A stretch of DNA of 64,000 nucleotides from Rhodococcus xishaensis (GTDB lineage Bacteria > Actinomycetota > Actinomycetes > Mycobacteriales > Mycobacteriaceae), in contig NZ_RKLO01000006.1 of the NCBI RefSeq assembly GCF_004011825.1, forward strand, positions 248,001 to 312,000, written 5' to 3'. Below are positions 44,183 through 54,495 of this stretch, in pieces. Both the position numbers and the translations under genes were made by a program. Numbering within the stretch: the stretch's first letter is position 1; every line of letters starts with the position of its first letter. The notes below the pieces were generated by a model, which saw only the letters and a list, made by a program, of their open reading frames with translations, had not been told where the DNA came from and ran no database searches.

Positions 44183-46488
44183 TCGGTGAGCGCGACGGAC
44201 GTGATCCGGTGCAGCATGAACCGACGCGCCTCACCGGTAGTCGGATCGAGCGCGTCCAACTGCCCGCCGCCGACACTCACCGGCTGGACGATGCGGTGCG
44301 ATGCGACGCCCTGCGCGTCGACGTAGCCGATCGTGACCGGTCGGTGCACCGCAGTCGCGGTCTGCAACAGCGTTATCGTCGCCGCGGTGGAGGCGCGGGT
44401 GCCATCGCTGCGCAGCGATGGTCTGGAGGACCCGAGGGATACCGCCGCCCGATCCCCGGCGCGCAGCGACCGGACGAGCGTTTCGAGCTGCTCGTCGGTC
44501 GGCACCGTGGGCACGCGCACCCGTGCCGTCCGTGGGCTGGGAACCCGGGCCCCGCGAGGGCGCAGATCGACGAGGGTGCCGCTCGAGTCCTCGCCGGCCG
44601 GGGCGAATCCGACGGCCCGCAGCTCCGTCAAGACCTCCCTCAGGGGTGCCTGAGAAACGGCGACAGTCGGGGCAAGCGAGCGCAAAGCGAGCTGGTCGGC
44701 AACGGGGGAGGCTAGCACCTCCGCGAGGAGGGCGGGGTCCTCACAGCGGATGAACGAAGCCGCGACCCCGGCCCGGAGCCGGCCGTGCCGGCGGGCGACG
44801 TCGTCGATCAGGTAGATCAGCGACTGCGGGACCGAGGTCTTGGACCGGGTCGCGAACAACGTCTGCAGTTCGGACGCGGTACGTCCCGCGTCGAGCGCGC
44901 GGCGGATGCTGGCCTCGCTGATCCGGTACACCGACGCCGCGCCCGCCGACTCGACGTCGGCGACGAGCGCGATCTGTTCGAGTAGTTCCGGGACCAACGG
45001 TCCCGGCGCGACGACGGTGAGGTCGGCCTGCACGAGCACGTAATCGATCGGCTCGGGCAGCGCTGCGTCCATCTCGGCGACGGCGTCGCCGCCGTGCAGC
45101 AGTGCCTTCCCAGGGGAGCTGAGTGCGCCGTGCGCGACCAGGCCCAGTGTTCGTGCCTCGCTGAGCATGCGTTCGACGACGTGCGGGCCCAGCCGTCCCG
45201 ACCAGCGGGGCCGCCGCCACGCCAGCAGCCGACTCGCCTCGCTCGCTGACAGGTTCCGCCCCCCGGCGTCGGCGAGCAGTTCGAGCAGGAACCTGCGCTC
45301 TGGCGGTGCACCAGGTGCCCGCACCTCCTCGGAGAGCGCGGAGATCGGCTTGTCGGTGGCATCACGGTTGCCGATGAGCCACGGGCGGCGCGGCAATGCC
45401 AGCCAGGCCGCGGCGATGGTCGCCCAGCGACGAGCGGTGCCGGAGTTGAGCCATCCGGTGACGGCGACCGTCGGCGCCCAGTGTTCGTCGACGTCGGTGG
45501 GTGGCGCCGGCTCGGGGATGCCGCTCGCGATGAGGCCGGCGCCGGCGAGCAGTTCGAGCAGCAGGCCGATGCGCGCCTCGTCGATCCCGACAGCCCTCGA
45601 CAGCCGCCGCAGCTCCCGCACGCCGAGACCGCCGGCCTTGAGGGCGGGTGCCGGGGCGTCGCCGAGCGCTGCGACGAGGTCCTCACAGTGCCGGATCAGT
45701 TCCATCGCTTCCCCGGCCGCCGCAGCGTTGACGTCGGTCAGCTTCTGTTTGCGCCCGGCGAACGGTGGCGGGGTTGGCGATGCGGGGTCGTAGACGGCCT
45801 CGTCGCGCAGCACCTGACCCACCTGAGTCGGCAGTTCGACGGTCTCGGCATCGATCCAATGCAGCAATCCGCGGCTGAGCAGACGTTGGACGGGCCGGTC
45901 CGGGGAGGTCCCCGGTGCAGCGTCGCGGGTGCGGCCGAGCGGCGACGACTGGGCGAGTGTGGTCAGTAGATTGCGCTCGCTCGGTTCGATCTCTGCGAGC
46001 GCTGCCCGAATCTCGGTCTCGGTCATCGCGTCGGTTCCGGTGTGGACGCGGCCGATCCGCCAGGGCAATGCGTCGGCCGCGGCCCGCACGATACGGAGGC
46101 GGTCGTCGTCGCCCCACACCAGCGCGAGGCTGCGCAGGTGGGACAACGCCTTGTCGAGGCTCTTCTTCGGTGCGCGATCGGCGAAGGCGTCGTCCAGGTG
46201 GCTGCGCGCCACGGGGACCTGATCGGCCTGTTCGAGCGACAGGACCTCCAGCAGACCGAATTCGAGCGTGTTCAGCGTGTCGGCGGCACGCATCACCGAG
46301 GCCCGTTGCTCGGCGCGTCCGGCCAGCACCGCGCACGTCGCAGGTGGGGGCACGGCGAGGTCCGGACGCAGCCGCAGCAGTTCAGTGAGTTCGCCATCCG
46401 TGCGGTCGGCCAACCAGTCGGTCAGGGGCGGTGCGATCCCTGGGCGCGCGGTTCCCGAGCCGCCTTCAGTGCCATGGGTAGAGGTCAT
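44179..46488 (-). CDS. Helicase-associated (XPB/Ssl2-like N-terminal) domain protein
   Basis: A 769-residue soluble protein of the kind found next to XPB in mycolata (compare Rv0862c). It has an Arg/Leu-rich N-terminus, an LRLRPDLAVPPPATCAVL motif, a central helical region (MDAALPEPIDYVLVQADLTVVAPGPL, typical of the family), and a C-terminal WYL-like segment (PVTIGYVDAQG..RIVQPVSVGGGQLDALDPTTGE). No ATPase motif is seen, so it is presumably a partner or regulator of the helicase. The start is ATG at 46488. Confidence 0.82.
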   Translation of the reverse strand: MTSTHGTEGGSGTARPGIAPPLTDWLADRTDGELTELLRLRPDLAVPPPATCAVLAGRAEQRASVMRAADTLNTLEFGLLEVLSLEQADQVPVARSHLDDAFADRAPKKSLDKALSHLRSLALVWGDDDRLRIVRAAADALPWRIGRVHTGTDAMTETEIRAALAEIEPSERNLLTTLAQSSPLGRTRDAAPGTSPDRPVQRLLSRGLLHWIDAETVELPTQVGQVLRDEAVYDPASPTPPPFAGRKQKLTDVNAAAAGEAMELIRHCEDLVAALGDAPAPALKAGGLGVRELRRLSRAVGIDEARIGLLLELLAGAGLIASGIPEPAPPTDVDEHWAPTVAVTGWLNSGTARRWATIAAAWLALPRRPWLIGNRDATDKPISALSEEVRAPGAPPERRFLLELLADAGGRNLSASEASRLLAWRRPRWSGRLGPHVVERMLSEARTLGLVAHGALSSPGKALLHGGDAVAEMDAALPEPIDYVLVQADLTVVAPGPLVPELLEQIALVADVESAGAASVYRISEASIRRALDAGRTASELQTLFATRSKTSVPQSLIYLIDDVARRHGRLRAGVAASFIRCEDPALLAEVLASPVADQLALRSLAPTVAVSQAPLREVLTELRAVGFAPAGEDSSGTLVDLRPRGARVPSPRTARVRVPTVPTDEQLETLVRSLRAGDRAAVSLGSSRPSLRSDGTRASTAATITLLQTATAVHRPVTIGYVDAQGVASHRIVQPVSVGGGQLDALDPTTGEARRFMLHRITSVALTD

Positions 46489-46548
46489 CGTCTATGAGAT
46501 TAATGACCTGGGGTGTACCACGGCGCGGGCTCCTGCCAAAATGGGCGC

Positions 46549-46737
46549 GTGGCTAACAATTCGAAGAAGCGCTATGTCGATCCAGGGTGGCCCGAAACCG
46601 CGGACGGAGATCACGCGGTTACGGAGTTGTCGTCCAGCCGTGCCGGGAACCTCTCGCCGTTCGGCGAGGAGACGGAGTTCCCGCTCCCGGTGGAGTCTCT
46701 GCCGTACGTGCACCCGCACACCGTGATCAACCGCTGA
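46549..46737 (+). CDS. Conserved small hypothetical protein
   Basis: 62 residues, soluble and acidic toward the end ([14 protein letters not shown], then [12 protein letters not shown]). It is the size and position of a small conserved protein located between the XPB partner and rpfA in mycobacteria. The GTG at 46549 is taken; an ATG-like start at 46513 is in frame but adds a non-conserved stretch. It is divergent from the helicase-associated gene with ~60 bp between starts, and a strong terminator follows. Confidence 0.68.
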   Translation: MANNSKKRYVDPGWPETADGDHAVTELSSSRAGNLSPFGEETEFPLPVESLPYVHPHTVINR

Positions 46738-46750
46738 CATACGCGCAAGC

Positions 46751-46785
46751 GAAGGGGCCCCTCACCGACGGTGAGGGGCCCCTTC
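46751..46785. terminator. Strong bidirectional hairpin terminator
   Basis: Arms GAAGGGGCCCCTCACCG and the exact complement (17 bp) lie 14 bp after the small-gene stop and before the convergent rpf stop. Confidence 0.9.
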
Positions 46786-46831
46786 TACGTATCGGGGCAG
46801 CCTGTGTTTCCGGTCAGCCCTTCGTTTCTTG

Positions 46832-47922
<1,091 letters not shown>

Positions 47923-47991
47923 GTAAAATCGGACACGTGTGTCCCACATTTCGGAACAATCAGGCGGCAGACCAGGGGGCTGATTGCAGGA

Positions 47992-48363
47992 TCAGGCGTC
48001 CACTATCTCCTTGCCGAGCGGCATCAGTGAGACCGGGATCATCTTCAGGTTCGCGATCGCGAGAGGGATGCCGATGATGGTGATCGCCATCAAGAAGGCG
48101 GATGCAATGTGGCCGATCGCGAGCCAGATGCCCGCCAGGATCAGCCAGATGACGTTGCCGATCAGCGACCCCACGCCCGCCGTGGGCCTATCGACCACGG
48201 TCTTGCCGAACGGCCACAGCGCGTAGAGGCCGATGCGAAACGATGCGATGCCGAACGGGATCGTGATGATGAGCACGCACATCAGCAAACCGAACACGAA
48301 GTAGCCGAGCGCGAGCCACAGGCCGCCGAAGATCAGCCAGATAATGTTCAGCAGAATCCGCAT
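47992..48363 (-). CDS. YccF domain-containing inner-membrane protein
   Basis: 123 residues with four transmembrane helices formed by two YccF repeats (NIIWLIFGGLWLALGYF and NVIWLILAGIWLAIGHI share the same layout). It is widespread, but its function is unknown. The ATG at 48363 begins the first repeat; upstream in-frame codons are unrelated. A small membrane gene precedes it by 11 bp on the same strand. Confidence 0.88.
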   Translation of the reverse strand: MRILLNIIWLIFGGLWLALGYFVFGLLMCVLIITIPFGIASFRIGLYALWPFGKTVVDRPTAGVGSLIGNVIWLILAGIWLAIGHIASAFLMAITIIGIPLAIANLKMIPVSLMPLGKEIVDA

Positions 48364-48374
48364 GGTCGTTCCTT

Positions 48375-48629
48375 TCAGCGGCTGCGGCGGCCGGAACGGA
48401 GGGCATACACGACCGCCAGGACGAATCCGAGCGGGCACGCGAGGGTGAGCAGGTAGAGCGTCAGGCCGGGGGCGCCCTCACTGAGCGAATGAACGAAGAA
48501 GATCGCCACGATGGCAGCGATCCCGACGAAGAAGCAGCCGAGGGCGAGGTAGAGCAACCCCTTACCTGGCCGTGTGGATGCGCTGGTTGCGGATGCGCTG
48601 GCGTCGTCGCGGTTCGATCCGTTCGTCAC
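48375..48629 (-). CDS. Small membrane protein, hypothetical
   Basis: 84 residues. The polar Ser/Ala/Thr-rich N-terminus is followed by two hydrophobic helices (about 25-48 and 55-75) and a basic tail. The GTG start at 48629 is supported by the frame and by coupling to YccF 11 bp downstream. No family was recognised. It is divergent from the PfpI gene, whose operator lies ~120 bp away. Confidence 0.6.
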   Translation of the reverse strand: MTNGSNRDDASASATSASTRPGKGLLYLALGCFFVGIAAIVAIFFVHSLSEGAPGLTLYLLTLACPLGFVLAVVYALRSGRRSR

Positions 48630-48749
48630 ATCCCAACGGTAGGCCACGGGGATCGGCGCGACGGCCGTACCCCAGGGTGCGCGGTCCATTGCCGTCGAAG
48701 TTGTCGACCATTCTCGAGCGCCGCCCGGATGGCGCGAGCGAGAAATGTT

Positions 48750-48782
48750 GACAACATGCTGTCGAAACGACAGCATGTTGTC
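48750..48782. promoter_or_regulatory. Large inverted repeat abutting the PfpI start codon (candidate MarR operator)
   Basis: GACAACATGCTGTCG, AAA, CGACAGCATGTTGTC: 15-bp perfect arms. Each arm is itself nearly palindromic, and ATGTTGACAACAT overlaps the left end. The right arm ends exactly at the base before the ATG, leaving no room for a ribosome site. It probably binds the MarR protein encoded downstream. Confidence 0.75.
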
Positions 48783-49397
48783 ATGACTGAAAACGTGCAT
48801 GTAGCCGTCTACGACACCTTCGTCGACTGGGAGATCGGGTTCGCGATCGATCACATCAACAAGCCGCTGTGGCACAAGCATCCGGGCCGGTTCGCCGTCA
48901 CCACCGTCGGCGTCTCCTCCGACCCGATCGTGACGATGGGTGGTATGACGGTCGTCCCCGACACCACGCTGGACGAGATCGGGCCGCAGGACAGCGCGAT
49001 GCTCATCCTGGCGGGCAACGACATCTGGAACACCGAACAGTTCACGCCGTTCGTCACGAAGGCCCGGGACTTCCTCGATGCAGGTGTTCCGGTGGCCGCG
49101 ATCTGTGGCGCCACCGCCGGGTTGGCGACGGCCGGCCTGCTCGACGACCGGGAGCACACGAGTAATGCGGCGGAGTTCCTCGGCGGGCTCGGCGGCTACG
49201 CCGGTGGGCATCTGTACCGCGACGCCCCGGCCGTTTCAGATCGCGACCTCATCACCGCATCGGCCACTGCGCCGGTTCACTTCGCCCGCGAGATCCTCGA
49301 ACGTCTCGACGTGTTCGGGCCGAGCGTCCTGGCCTCCTGGTTCAAGCTCTACGGTCAGCGCGACCCGGCGGGCTTCCACGAACTGATGGCAGGTTGA
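48783..49397 (+). CDS. DJ-1/PfpI-family protein
   Basis: 204 residues of class I glutamine-amidotransferase-like fold. The nucleophile elbow AAICGATAG carries Cys108. Members act as glyoxalase III, deglycase-like or chaperone-like stress proteins, so the role is open. The ATG directly follows a 33-bp inverted repeat, and it is followed one base later by the MarR gene. The pair is likely one transcript and autoregulated. Confidence 0.86.
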   Translation: MTENVHVAVYDTFVDWEIGFAIDHINKPLWHKHPGRFAVTTVGVSSDPIVTMGGMTVVPDTTLDEIGPQDSAMLILAGNDIWNTEQFTPFVTKARDFLDAGVPVAAICGATAGLATAGLLDDREHTSNAAEFLGGLGGYAGGHLYRDAPAVSDRDLITASATAPVHFAREILERLDVFGPSVLASWFKLYGQRDPAGFHELMAG

Positions 49398-49398
49398 C

Positions 49399-49863
49399 GT
49401 GCAGACCGAACAGGACCTGCTCAGCGGTCTGGCGCTAGCGTCCTTCCGGCTGAACGGACAGTTCCTCGACGTCGCTGAGGGTCTAGCGCGCCCGGCCGGC
49501 CTGACCGCGGCGCGGTGGCAGGTCCTCGGGCCTGTCCTGGATGAGCCCCTGTCGGTTGCCCAGATCGCTCGCGAGATGGGCATTACCCGGCAGAGCGTGC
49601 AGCGGATCGCCGATCTGCTCGTCGCCCACGGGCTGGCCGAATACCAGCCGAACCCGGCCCACCGCCGGGCCAAACTCCTCACGCCGACGGCAGAAGGCCG
49701 CCGCGCGGTCTCCGGGATCGGCCCGGCGCACGCAGCCCTCGCCGGCCGCCTCGCTCAGGCCCTCGGAGAGGAAGAACTGTCAGCCACTCTCGATGCCATG
49801 CGTCGGCTGTCAGCGACTGTCGACCAACTGATTCGGGTCGCTCCGACCGACAGCACCGACTGA
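49399..49863 (+). CDS. MarR-family transcriptional regulator
   Basis: 154 residues with the MarR winged helix (AARWQVLGPVLDEPLSVAQIAREMGITRQSVQRIADLLVAHGLAEY) and wing NPAHRRAKLLTPT. It begins with GTG one base after the PfpI stop. It is the natural candidate to bind the inverted repeat at the PfpI start and so repress both genes until an inducer appears. Confidence 0.9.
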   Translation: MQTEQDLLSGLALASFRLNGQFLDVAEGLARPAGLTAARWQVLGPVLDEPLSVAQIAREMGITRQSVQRIADLLVAHGLAEYQPNPAHRRAKLLTPTAEGRRAVSGIGPAHAALAGRLAQALGEEELSATLDAMRRLSATVDQLIRVAPTDSTD

Positions 49864-49924
49864 AGACCAACCGACCGGTACCGGGCCCGACCTATGACGC
49901 TGCCGGTATACTTGTGCTCTCATG

Positions 49925-49951
49925 CGCGTCCCGCACTCCAGGTGGGGCGCG
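49925..49951 (+). terminator. Possible intrinsic terminator after the MarR gene
   Basis: An imperfect GC-rich stem (CGCGTCCC...GGGGCGCG with a bulge) is followed by TTGTTTT. Confidence 0.45.
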
Positions 49952-50015
49952 TTGTTTTGCATGATCCACGCGCGCACTCGATAGGGTGCGGCAGTCAGAT
50001 GAGCGGGTGAACGCG

Positions 50016-50429
50016 GTGCCTACCGGCAAGGTGAAGTGGTACGACGTCGAGAAGGGCTTCGGCTTCCTGTCGCAGGAAGAGGGCGAGGATGTCTACGTTC
50101 GTGCATCCGCGCTGCCCGAAGGTGTCGAGGGCCTCAAGGCCGGGCAGAGGGTCGAGTTCGGCATGGCCGCCGGCCGCCGTGGGCCGCAGGCGCTGAGTGT
50201 CAGAGTGCTCGAGCCGGCGCCGTCGGTCCGGCAGGGCGGCTCCCGCCGGGACACGGCCCCGTCCCGAAAGCACACGCCGGACGAACTACACGGCATGGTC
50301 GAGGACATGATCACGTTGCTGGAGGCGAAGATCCAGCCAGATCTGCGAAAGGGTAGGTACCCGGACCGCAAGACCGCGCAGCGAATCTCCGAGGTGGTGC
50401 GCGCGGTCGCCCGCGAGCTCGACAGCTGA
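50016..50429 (+). CDS. cspB: Cold-shock-domain protein with C-terminal extension
   Basis: 137 residues. Residues 1-66 are a cold-shock domain with RNP1-like KGFGFLS and RNP2-like DVYVRASAL, binding single-stranded RNA/DNA. The ~70-residue C-terminal extension ([18 protein letters not shown]...[25 protein letters not shown]) is the one found in mycobacterial CspB and is helical. The GTG at 50016 ([10 protein letters not shown]) fits the usual start; a GTG at 50007 is also in frame. A hairpin terminator follows. Confidence 0.92.
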   Translation: MPTGKVKWYDVEKGFGFLSQEEGEDVYVRASALPEGVEGLKAGQRVEFGMAAGRRGPQALSVRVLEPAPSVRQGGSRRDTAPSRKHTPDELHGMVEDMITLLEAKIQPDLRKGRYPDRKTAQRISEVVRAVARELDS

Positions 50430-50434
50430 AAATT

Positions 50435-50464
50435 GGAGCCCTCCGGTCGAAACTGGAGGGCTCC
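50435..50464. terminator. Bidirectional terminator between cspB and the DUF2771 gene
   Basis: GGAGCCCTCC and its complement GGAGGGCTCC flank a 10-base loop six bases after the cspB stop. The convergent neighbour ends 42 bp away. Confidence 0.85.
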
Positions 50465-50505
50465 CTTGCTTCGTCGGGGTCGGTGGTGAGCTCGGATAAG
50501 TGGGA

Positions 50506-51006
50506 CTAGGACGCGGGGACGACCACTCCACCGCCCGGCAGCGGCACCGTCTGGATGGCCCATACCGGCGCCAGCCCGCCCTGGGCGGGAAGCTGGATGA
50601 TCGCGCCGATCAGCTGCTCGCCCTCGGCACCCGGGACGGTCACCGCGTACGCCTCACCGGGCTTGTAGTCGTGGTAGCCCTCGAACACCTGGCCGGTCTC
50701 GCGGATGCCGATCTGGACGCTCAGACGCCAATCGGAGTTCGCGACCTCCTCGGGCAGCGACAGCTGGAGGGGATAGCCCTCCGGGACATGGAGTTCGATG
50801 ACCTCGAGTCCAGCGCAGCGCAGCATCGGGTCGCAGAAGCCGGGCTCGACGGTCGCGGTCTCCTGCTTCGCGAATGCCGTGATGGTCGGCAGCCTCTCCT
50901 CCGCGTTCCCGACGAGGTAGGCCACGACCCCAGCTAGTCCCGCCGCGGCTACCACCACCGCCGCCGTGATCAGCGCGAGAATCTGCTTTGTCCGGGCTTG
51001 CATCAT
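50506..51006 (-). CDS. DUF2771 family exported/anchored protein
   Basis: 166 residues. One N-terminal membrane helix (about 8-32) anchors a small extracytoplasmic domain with a conserved CDPMLRCAG (two cysteines, likely disulfide-linked) and WRLSVQIG. DUF2771 is an actinobacterial family without known function. ATG codons at 51006 and 51003 are adjacent. It is separated by 23 bp from the MFS gene on the same strand and is probably co-transcribed. Confidence 0.8.
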   Translation of the reverse strand: MMQARTKQILALITAAVVVAAAGLAGVVAYLVGNAEERLPTITAFAKQETATVEPGFCDPMLRCAGLEVIELHVPEGYPLQLSLPEEVANSDWRLSVQIGIRETGQVFEGYHDYKPGEAYAVTVPGAEGEQLIGAIIQLPAQGGLAPVWAIQTVPLPGGGVVVPAS

Positions 51007-51029
51007 CGATTTCGTCTCTCGTTCGTGGA

Positions 51030-52688
51030 TCAGTCGGCGCGGCGGCTATGGCGGACGGTGGTCTCGGGGTTGACGTGTTCGGGGCGCTTGCCGCCCAAGC
51101 CGGGAAGCAAGGTCGCCCCACGGTAGGTCAGGATCGTCTGAGCCAGGCCGATCGCAAGCACCACCGATACGACCGTGAAACCGACCCACAGATCGGTCGG
51201 CAGCATGACCCCGAGTGTGCCGCCGAGCACCCAGCTGAGCTGCAGGACGGTCTCGGAACGACCGAAGCCGGATGCGATCGACGCCTCCGGCAGGTCCTGC
51301 TGCAGCGACGCGTCCAGTGACACCTTCGCCAGCGCGCTCCCGGCCGCCGCAACGAACGCCGCGAACACCGCCGCGAGCAGGTTACCGGTGACCGCCACCA
51401 AGATCGCCGCCAGCGTCACCGCGGCGGTACAACGCAACACCAAGACCGCAGGCCGGCCCAGTTCGAGGCGGGCACCAGTCGCGTTGCCGGCGAAGTTGCC
51501 GATCGCTGCAGCGGCGCCGACGAGACCGAGCATCGCCGCCTGCATCAACGCGTCATGGTCGGTGCTGTCCTTTGCGACGAACGCGATGTACAAGGTCAGA
51601 AAGCCCGTAAGGACCCGGATCGAGCCGTTGCCCCACAGACCTGTGACCACCGCGCGGCCGAGTGGTTGACGGCGCCTGCCCGGCTTGCCGGTCACACTGA
51701 CATCGATCAGTTCGGTCGGGGAGTTGTCGCCGTGGAAGGTCAATGTGGCCGGGACCTCACCCTCGGTGACCTCGACCCAGGCCGGGATCCGCATGCTCAG
51801 GTACGCCCCGAACACGGTGACCAGCGCCGTCAACCACAGCACACCGGTCGATGATCCGGTCACGAATGCCACCGCGGCGGCCAGCGCGCCGACGCCTATC
51901 GTCCCGCCGACCAGGCCGAACACCGTCAAGCGGGAGTTGACCCGCACGAGGTCGATCTCCGGTGGCAGCACGCGTGGCGTTACCGCGCTCTTGAGCACCG
52001 AGAACGACTTGCTGAGCACCATCATCGCGAGTGCGCAGGGGTAGAGCGCCCAACTGTCGAAGTTGAAGACGAGGACGACCGCGAGCACTGTCCGCAAAGC
52101 GAACGACGACGCCAGCGCGATCCGTCGACCTCGCTGCAACCGGTCGAGGGCCGGGCCGATCAGCGGCGCGATCACCGCGAACGGCGCGATCGTGATCAAC
52201 AGGTAGAGGGCCACCTTCGTCTTGTCCTCGCCAGTAGCCGCGGAGAAGAAGAGAGTGTTCGCGAGCGCGACGGCGATCGTCGCGTCGGTCGCGAAGTTAG
52301 CCATCACGGCGTACGTCAGCGCTGTCAGTCCAGACTTGTCGGCGCCGTCCGCGGTCGCCGCGCGGCGGAAGCTGGCGATGCCCCTGTTGGTCAGTTCACG
52401 GCTGCGCATCGCCGCGACCCGGGTGACCGTGAGTCTGCGAGGCATCGGCGGCGGCTTCGGCGCTACACGGTCGGCGTCGGCGGCTGTGCCTTCGCCAGAG
52501 GCCGCGGCGCTGCCTTCTGGAACCGAGCGAGGCGAAGGGTTGACGGGGTGCAGCGGCGGCAGTGGCGTCCGGCGCGCGGCGGTGCGCTGTGACGGAGGGT
52601 AGTTGTCGTAGCCGGGATGCTGTCGAGGCGCGGGGTCCGGTTCCTGCCCACGCCGGTACGCGTCGTGGGGTTCGCGGGGTCCGGTCAC
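51030..52688 (-). CDS. MFS transporter (Rv0876c-like)
   Basis: 552 residues. A long Pro/Arg-rich cytoplasmic N-terminus (about 1-105) is followed by some 12 membrane helices. It has the loop motif GPALDRLQRGRR between TM2 and TM3, typical of major facilitator proteins. The substrate is unknown. The start is GTG at 52688. In mycobacteria its homologue lies beside the DUF2771 and DUF3027 genes, as here, suggesting a conserved neighbourhood rather than a defined pathway. Confidence 0.85.
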   Translation of the reverse strand: MTGPREPHDAYRRGQEPDPAPRQHPGYDNYPPSQRTAARRTPLPPLHPVNPSPRSVPEGSAAASGEGTAADADRVAPKPPPMPRRLTVTRVAAMRSRELTNRGIASFRRAATADGADKSGLTALTYAVMANFATDATIAVALANTLFFSAATGEDKTKVALYLLITIAPFAVIAPLIGPALDRLQRGRRIALASSFALRTVLAVVLVFNFDSWALYPCALAMMVLSKSFSVLKSAVTPRVLPPEIDLVRVNSRLTVFGLVGGTIGVGALAAAVAFVTGSSTGVLWLTALVTVFGAYLSMRIPAWVEVTEGEVPATLTFHGDNSPTELIDVSVTGKPGRRRQPLGRAVVTGLWGNGSIRVLTGFLTLYIAFVAKDSTDHDALMQAAMLGLVGAAAAIGNFAGNATGARLELGRPAVLVLRCTAAVTLAAILVAVTGNLLAAVFAAFVAAAGSALAKVSLDASLQQDLPEASIASGFGRSETVLQLSWVLGGTLGVMLPTDLWVGFTVVSVVLAIGLAQTILTYRGATLLPGLGGKRPEHVNPETTVRHSRRAD

Positions 52689-52778
52689 TCCCTAATTCTG
52701 TCCTAGTCGGCGGACATTGTTCGACCCGGGCGGTCTGTTTCCTGTTGCGCGGACGTGTCGGAACCGTGCACGGCCCGT

Positions 52779-53597
52779 TCAGGACACGAACCGGACCTCG
52801 AACATGCGCGGCCACAACTTCCCGGTGACCAGGAACCGGTCGGTGCCGGGGATCTGCGCGATGCCGTTGAGGACGTCGATGTCATCGCGTTGGTCCGATG
52901 GCAATGCGTCCTTCAGGTTCGCGGCGTCGATCTGCGCCGCCACGGCACCCGTCGCTGGGTCGATCTTCACGATCTGGTCGGTGGTCCACACGTTGGCATA
53001 CACGAAGCCGTCACTGTTGCAATCGAGTTCGTTGAGCCGGTCGATTGGTCGTCCGTTGAGCGTGACGTCGACCGACCCGATCGCGTCGAACGACACCGGA
53101 TCCCGGAACGTCAGGGTGTCCGACCCGTTGCTCATCACCAGCCGATCGGCCTGCGCGCACAGACCCCAGCCCTCGCCGGCGTAGCGGACCTGTCGCTGCT
53201 GCGCGAGGGTGGTGCGGTCGCGGGCGATCGCGATCCCGTCCTTCCACGTGATCTGCCACAACGTGTCGCCAGTGATCGTGATGCCCTCCCCGAACAGCGG
53301 AAGCGCCAGGTCGGCGCGCGCCAGTTCGACACCGGACTCGAGATCTGTGGCTCGCACCCAAGACTGGCCGACGCGGCCGGTGCTCTCGTAGAGGGTGTCG
53401 CCGGAAATCTCGAGGCCCTGAGTGAACGCGGTCCGGTCGTGCGGTAGCTCGCGGATGATCTCCGTCCGCAGGTGTTCGGCGACGAGCGCGTCCGCCGGTG
53501 CGGAGGCGGAGGAGCCTCCGGAGCACCCGGCGAGCAGCACAGCGGCCAGAAGCAACGCTGCGATTGCGAGTAGGCGTGAGGTGCGGCGGGGAGTCAC
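52779..53597 (-). CDS. Glutaminyl-peptide cyclotransferase-like lipoprotein (plant-type beta-propeller)
   Basis: 272 residues. The signal peptide has lipobox LLAGC. The mature protein is a five-bladed propeller-like repeat with the family's PHDRTAFTQGLEISGDTLYESTG and NELDCNSDGFVYANVW blocks. Enzymes of this type convert N-terminal Gln to pyroglutamate on exported peptides. The start is GTG at 53597; an upstream ATG extension precedes the signal sequence and is unlikely. It is divergent from the DUF3027 gene with ~70 bp between them. Confidence 0.85.
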   Translation of the reverse strand: MTPRRTSRLLAIAALLLAAVLLAGCSGGSSASAPADALVAEHLRTEIIRELPHDRTAFTQGLEISGDTLYESTGRVGQSWVRATDLESGVELARADLALPLFGEGITITGDTLWQITWKDGIAIARDRTTLAQQRQVRYAGEGWGLCAQADRLVMSNGSDTLTFRDPVSFDAIGSVDVTLNGRPIDRLNELDCNSDGFVYANVWTTDQIVKIDPATGAVAAQIDAANLKDALPSDQRDDIDVLNGIAQIPGTDRFLVTGKLWPRMFEVRFVS

Positions 53598-53667
53598 GGA
53601 ACCAGCATGACAGGCCCGACGAGACCGGACGCGCGTAGGCAGGACAGAGTGCGGCAAGATAGAAGCC

Positions 53668-54495
53668 GTGAGTGTTGCGTCGTCTCCTGAGAGCGCCGTG
53701 GTGCGCCCCGTACTCGCTCGAGCAGTCGAACGTGCCCGTGCGGCGCTCGTCGAATTGAACGAGGGCAGCGTGGGCGATCACCTCGGTGTCACCGCGGAGG
53801 ACGACTGCGCCGCCACACACCGGTTCGAGGCCAAACTGCCCGGCTACCACGGCTGGCAGTGGGCCGTCGTGCTGGCCGCCGTCCCGGACTCCGATCACGT
53901 CACGATCAGCGAGCTCGCGCTCCTCCCGGGACCGGATGCGCTCGTGGCCCCCGAGTGGGTGCCATGGAGCGAGCGGATCCGCCCCGGAGACCTCTCGCCC
54001 GGCGACTTGCTGGCGCCGCCCGAGAACGATCCGCGCCTGGTGCCCGGCTACGTCGCTACCGGCGACCCCGAGATCGACGCCGTCGCTTTCGAGGTGGGGC
54101 TGGGGCGCAAACAGGTCATGAGCCGGGAAGGCCGACTGGACTGCGCCGAACGCTGGCGCGAAGGCGAGTACGGGCCCGACTCCGAGATGGCGAAGGCCGC
54201 GCCGTCGACGTGCGAGTTGTGTGGCTTCTACCTGCCGCTGGCCGGGGCGCTGCACGCCGAGTTCGGTGTCTGCGGCAACGAGATGGCCGCCGACGGACAC
54301 GTCGTCAACGCTTCCTTCGGTTGCGGTGCGCATTCCGACACGACACTGCCCGGCGGTGCCGGCACGCCCCGCTACGACGCCTACGACGACGCCGCGGTCG
54401 AGGTCGTGGAGGTTCCCGCCGACGACCAGAGCCCGGCGGAGCCCGGTACGCGGACCGAACTCGAGCCCCCGCTGGATTCGGCATCGGGCAACTGA
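53668..54495 (+). CDS. DUF3027 family protein
   Basis: 275 residues. The N-terminal domain (VERARAALVELNEGSVGDHLGV, GYHGWQWAVVLAAVP) is followed by a segment with a CELCGFYLPLAG motif and GCGAHSDTT, suggesting a metal site with paired cysteines. DUF3027 is conserved in mycolata (Rv0877-like), function unknown. The start is GTG at 53668. Its stop TGA is shared with the probable CTG start of the next gene, so the two proteins are likely made together. Confidence 0.84.
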   Translation: MSVASSPESAVVRPVLARAVERARAALVELNEGSVGDHLGVTAEDDCAATHRFEAKLPGYHGWQWAVVLAAVPDSDHVTISELALLPGPDALVAPEWVPWSERIRPGDLSPGDLLAPPENDPRLVPGYVATGDPEIDAVAFEVGLGRKQVMSREGRLDCAERWREGEYGPDSEMAKAAPSTCELCGFYLPLAGALHAEFGVCGNEMAADGHVVNASFGCGAHSDTTLPGGAGTPRYDAYDDAAVEVVEVPADDQSPAEPGTRTELEPPLDSASGN

